NCBI GenBank assembly: GCA_002314605.1
Contig: DCGO01000008.1
Span: 1-16,784, forward strand
Direction: 5' to 3'
Source: Lentisphaeria bacterium UBA1776
GTDB taxonomy: Bacteria > Verrucomicrobiota > Lentisphaeria > Victivallales > Victivallaceae
DNA: 16,784 nucleotides
The notes beneath the pieces are model-generated. The model did not search any database. It saw only the letters and a list, made by a program, of their open reading frames with translations, and had not been told where the DNA came from. The translations under genes were made by a program, and so were the position numbers. Of the stretch, positions 14,099 through 16,784 are shown one piece after another; position 1 is the stretch's first letter; each line of letters begins with the position of its first letter.

Positions 14099-15532
14099 AT
14101 GAAAGCAAAGGAATCAGATCACCGGGATCTGGATGTGATCCGGCAGGTGTTGGATGTGATCTCCGGGGAGGATGAAATTTCCGCCCTGGCGGAAGGAATC
14201 CTGTCCGCCCTTGCCCGGGAACTGGACTTTGCGGACGGCGCGCTTTTTCTGAAAGACGCCGGGGTGTGGCACGCCGAAGCCGTCTGCGGTGCCAAAGATG
14301 CGAAACTTTTCGGAAAAGAATTCGACAATCCTCCCGTCCCGGCAGGGTACGAGTCCATTCCCATCATGCACCGGGGGGAGGAACTTGGGCTGCTTGCGGT
14401 GTATTTCCGGTCCGGGGCGAAACCAGCTGAAAATATCCGTCTGCTTCTGGATACGGTGTCGATCCTGACCGCCGATGCCGTAAGCATGCTCCGGAAGATC
14501 CGGGAGGAACACAGGGTGCTGGAGGAGGAAAACCGCAAACTCCGGGACATGCTGGCCGAAAATCCCGGGGACCTTATCGGCAACTGCCGGGAGATGAAGG
14601 CCATTTACACCCAGATCCGGCAGGCGGCTCCCTCTGAAGCCACCGTGCTGATCCGGGGTGCCACCGGTACCGGCAAGGAGCTGGTGGCAAAAGCCATTGT
14701 CAACCTTTCCCCCCGCAGCCGGAAACCTTTTGTGGCGCTCAACTGTGCGGCGCTTCCGGAAGCTCTGGTGGAGAGTGAGCTTTTCGGACACGAAAAAGGG
14801 GCCTTTACCGGGGCCACCAGCCGGCGTATCGGCCGGGTAGAAGCCGCCGACGGGGGAACTCTTTTTCTGGACGAGATCGGGGATCTCCCGCTGCAGACTC
14901 AGGTCAAACTTCTGCGGCTTCTGCAGGAACGGACCTTCAGCCGGGTGGGGAGCAATCAGGAACTGCATGCCGATGTGCGTTTTATGGCCGCCACCAGCCG
15001 GGATCTGGAAGCGCTGATGAAAGCGGGAAAATTCCGGGAGGACCTGTATTACCGGCTCAATATTTTCCCCATTGCCCTGCCGGAACTCTGCCGCCGCCGG
15101 AGCGACATCATTCTGCTGGCGGACAACTTCATCGCCCGGATGAACAGGTGCTATCACAAACACGTTTCCCGAATCTCCACCCCGGCGATCAATATGCTGA
15201 TGGCCTACCACTGGCCCGGCAATGTCCGGGAACTGGAGAACTGCATCGAGCGGGCCGTGCTGACCGCATCGGACGACTGCATCCACAGCTACGATCTGCC
15301 GCCTTCGCTGCAGACCGGCAAGACCTCCTCCGGAGAACGGCCGGATCCATCGGGAGCGGCGCCTTTTGAAGTCATGGTGGCCAGTTACCAGCGGGAGCTC
15401 CTTGTCTCCTCCCTCAAGCGCCATCACGGCAAACCCGCCGCAGCGGCCCGGGAACTTGGCCTGAGTTCCCGCATGATCCACTATTACATCCGCAAACTGG
15501 GAATCACTCCTGCCTGGTACCAGCAGGACTGA
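14099..15532 (+). CDS. Sigma-54-dependent transcriptional activator, GAF-AAA+-Fis (NifA/NorR-like architecture)
   Basis: A 477-aa enhancer-binding protein. Residues about 10-130 form a GAF-type sensor (SALARELDFADGALFLKDAG, IPIMHRGEELGLLAVYF), then a coiled linker (132-152) and the AAA+ domain. The AAA+ domain has Walker A GATGTGKE (187-194), the sigma-54-contacting loop GAFTGA (234-239), Walker B GGTLFLDE (252-259) and FREDLYYRLNIF (312-323). The C-terminus (about 430-470) is a Fis-type helix-turn-helix with KPAAAARELGLSSRMIHYYIRKLG. All residues needed for ATP use and sigma-54 remodelling are present. There is no receiver domain and no histidine kinase nearby, so it probably senses a small molecule or redox signal through GAF. 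Start ATG 14099 has GGGAAG 8 nt upstream; an open frame upstream runs into the OYE gene and is not used. It lies 101 nt after the reductase operon. No clear -24/-12 promoter was seen in the window, so its target is unknown. Confidence 0.93.
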   Translation: MKAKESDHRDLDVIRQVLDVISGEDEISALAEGILSALARELDFADGALFLKDAGVWHAEAVCGAKDAKLFGKEFDNPPVPAGYESIPIMHRGEELGLLAVYFRSGAKPAENIRLLLDTVSILTADAVSMLRKIREEHRVLEEENRKLRDMLAENPGDLIGNCREMKAIYTQIRQAAPSEATVLIRGATGTGKELVAKAIVNLSPRSRKPFVALNCAALPEALVESELFGHEKGAFTGATSRRIGRVEAADGGTLFLDEIGDLPLQTQVKLLRLLQERTFSRVGSNQELHADVRFMAATSRDLEALMKAGKFREDLYYRLNIFPIALPELCRRRSDIILLADNFIARMNRCYHKHVSRISTPAINMLMAYHWPGNVRELENCIERAVLTASDDCIHSYDLPPSLQTGKTSSGERPDPSGAAPFEVMVASYQRELLVSSLKRHHGKPAAAARELGLSSRMIHYYIRKLGITPAWYQQD

Positions 15533-15601
15533 CCGGATTCACCGGAAGCATTGTACCAAACTCATCGGAGAATCCCCTCCTGCCGCTCCGTCCGCAGCGA
15601 T

Positions 15602-15637
15602 AAAAAAAGACGCCACCCTTGCGGGAAGCGTCTTTTT
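15602..15637. terminator. Bidirectional rho-independent terminator between convergent genes
   Basis: GACGC (15609-15613) and GCGTC (15628-15632) form the stem, with an inner CCC/GGG pairing. A7 stands on the left (15602-15608) and T5 on the right (15633-15637), so both strands give a hairpin followed by a T run. It can end both the sigma-54 activator transcript (70 nt after its stop) and the pckG transcript (12 nt after its stop). Confidence 0.85.
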
Positions 15638-15648
15638 GACTTTCGGGC

Positions 15649-16784
15649 TCAGCCAAGACGGGCTTTGAGGGCCTCGATCTGCTTGGAGAGTTCCGCCGGC
15701 AGATGCTTGCCGAACTTCGGATAATGATCTTTTTCGACCATTTCCAGCTCTTTCTTCCAGCCGGCAACATCCACGGAAAGAAGCTCCTTCATGTCGGCGG
15801 CAGTGACCTCGTTCTCAATGCCGGTGCGGTCAATGGCATCTTCGGAGGGCATATAACCGATGGGGGTCTCCACCGCTTTGCCTTCGCCGTCACAGCGCTC
15901 AAAGATCCACTTGAGGACGCGGCTGTTGTCGCCGAAGCCGGGCCACAGCCACCTGCCTTCGGCACTCTTGCGGAACCAGTTCACGAAGAAAATCTTCGGC
16001 AGCTTGTCCGCAGAGGTCTTCTTGCCGATCTCCAGCCAGTGCTTGAAGTAGTCGCCCATGTTGTAGCCGCAGAAGGGCAGCATGGCGAAGGGATCCCGGC
16101 GGACCTGACCGATCTTGTCGGAGATCACGGCAGCGGTGACTTCAGAACCCACGATGGAGCCCATGAAAACACCGTGCTCCCAGTTCAGGGACTGGTTGAT
16201 GAGCGGAATGGTGCTGGGACGGCGTCCGCCGAAAAGGATGGCGGAAATCGGAACGCCCTGGGGATCTTCCCAGTTGGCGGCGATGGCCGGGCAGTTCCTG
16301 GCACGGGCTGTGAAACGCGCATTGGGGTGCGCCGCCTTGACCGGCTTGCCCTCGGCATCCACGGTGCCGGCTTTCCACTCCTTGCCGTGCCAGTCAATGA
16401 GGGTGCCCCTGGGCTCCACATCCATGCCTTCCCACCACACATCGCCGTCTTCAGTGAGGGCGACGTTGGTGAAAATGGTATCCTTGGAGGCGGAGATCAT
16501 GGCATTCTTGTTGCTCTTCATGCTGGTCCCGGGGGCCACGCCGAAGAACCCTGCTTCCGGGTTGATGGCGTACAGACGGCCGTCGGCACCGAATTTCATC
16601 CACGCGATATCATCGCCGATGGTCTCGACTTTCCAGCCGGGAATGGTGGGGATAAGCATGGCCAGATTGGTCTTGCCGCAGGCAGACGGGAACGCAGCGG
16701 AGATGTACTTAATGTCGCCGTTCGGATATTCGATGCCCAGAATGAGCATATGCTCAGCCATCCAGCCTTCGTTGCGACCGAGGT
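15649..16784 (-). CDS. pckG: Phosphoenolpyruvate carboxykinase (GTP), C-terminal part; N-terminus lies outside the window
   Basis: GTP-type PEPCK interconverts oxaloacetate + GTP with PEP + GDP + CO2 in the cytosol. It serves gluconeogenesis or, in many anaerobes, CO2 fixation toward succinate. Seen: LGRNEGWMAEHMLILGIE at the edge, the PEPCK P-loop FPSACGKTNLAML, kinase-2 ETIGDDIAWMKFG, FFGVAPGTS, FTARARNCPAIA, ILFGGRRPSTIPLI, NWEHGVFMGS, FCGYNMGDYFKHW and FFVNWFRK. These are diagnostic of the GTP family and not of the ATP family. The reading frame stays open to the window end, so the Met at 16761 is internal. About 378 residues are present; a full protein is about 600, so roughly the first 220-240 are missing. 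It is convergent with the sigma-54 activator gene. No truncation or frameshift is visible in the part shown. Confidence 0.97.
   Translation of the reverse strand, partial: LGRNEGWMAEHMLILGIEYPNGDIKYISAAFPSACGKTNLAMLIPTIPGWKVETIGDDIAWMKFGADGRLYAINPEAGFFGVAPGTSMKSNKNAMISASKDTIFTNVALTEDGDVWWEGMDVEPRGTLIDWHGKEWKAGTVDAEGKPVKAAHPNARFTARARNCPAIAANWEDPQGVPISAILFGGRRPSTIPLINQSLNWEHGVFMGSIVGSEVTAAVISDKIGQVRRDPFAMLPFCGYNMGDYFKHWLEIGKKTSADKLPKIFFVNWFRKSAEGRWLWPGFGDNSRVLKWIFERCDGEGKAVETPIGYMPSEDAIDRTGIENEVTAADMKELLSVDVAGWKKELEMVEKDHYPKFGKHLPAELSKQIEALKARLG

Noticed and set aside
1..16784. Very frequent TTCCGG/CCGGAA hexamers, considered as a dispersed repeat or uptake-type signal
   Set aside because: Most copies lie in coding regions in frames giving Phe-Arg, Pro-Glu or Arg-Lys with the preferred CGG and CCG codons, so codon bias explains them.

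Overview
The window looks like a chromosomal segment of a Lentisphaerota bacterium (Victivallis-like). This is inferred from style, not from a marker gene. The pseudopilin N-terminus (R|FTLIELLVVIAIIAILAAVLLPSL, with a late RHG...DGH motif) is the type that is greatly multiplied in Lentisphaerae and Planctomycetes. The coding sequence is rich in CGG, GGC and CCG codons, and the glycosidase-like proteins are of a kind common in that phylum. No mobile element, CRISPR array, rRNA or integration scar was seen. Gene spacing is tight and all but one gene (pckG, cut by the right edge) appear intact.

Layout. (1) 57-982: a small class I SAM methyltransferase on the minus strand, then a complete tRNA-Thr(CGT) on the plus strand with a good terminator. 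(2) 1037-9122: a carbohydrate locus. An AraC-family regulator (minus) diverges from a plus-strand operon of GH130-like phosphorylase, pseudopilin, 1025-aa secreted protein with a discoidin-like domain and a barrel-like domain, and 652-aa cytoplasmic GH42-like protein that starts on a GTGA overlap. The arrangement suggests AraC-controlled use of a beta-mannoside-type or related glycan: surface binding and cleavage, then intracellular hydrolysis and phosphorolysis. No transporter is encoded here. (3) 9291-13997: a consensus promoter drives an XRE-cupin regulator, an SDR dehydrogenase, a fumarate-reductase-like FAD protein and an Old Yellow Enzyme with a probable 4Fe-4S site. The three enzymes are separated by only 1-12 nt. 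(4) 14099-15532: a GAF-AAA+-Fis sigma-54 activator with its own promoter-like region. It converges on GTP-dependent PEP carboxykinase (pckG, minus, partial), and the two share a bidirectional terminator.

The most interesting unit is region 3. SDR plus FAD fumarate-reductase-like protein plus Fe-S OYE is the same trio of enzyme families that gut bacteria use for stepwise reduction of enones (daidzein to equol; bile-acid 7-dehydroxylation). Here the OYE lacks the usual C-terminal NAD(P)H/FAD domain, and the FAD protein has lost a fumarate-specific motif. The substrate is unknown and may be new. The two barrel-like proteins of region 2 are candidates for undescribed glycoside hydrolase families.

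Limits: all family calls are from reading motifs by eye. No database search, structure prediction or folding was run, and promoter and operator calls are pattern matches only.
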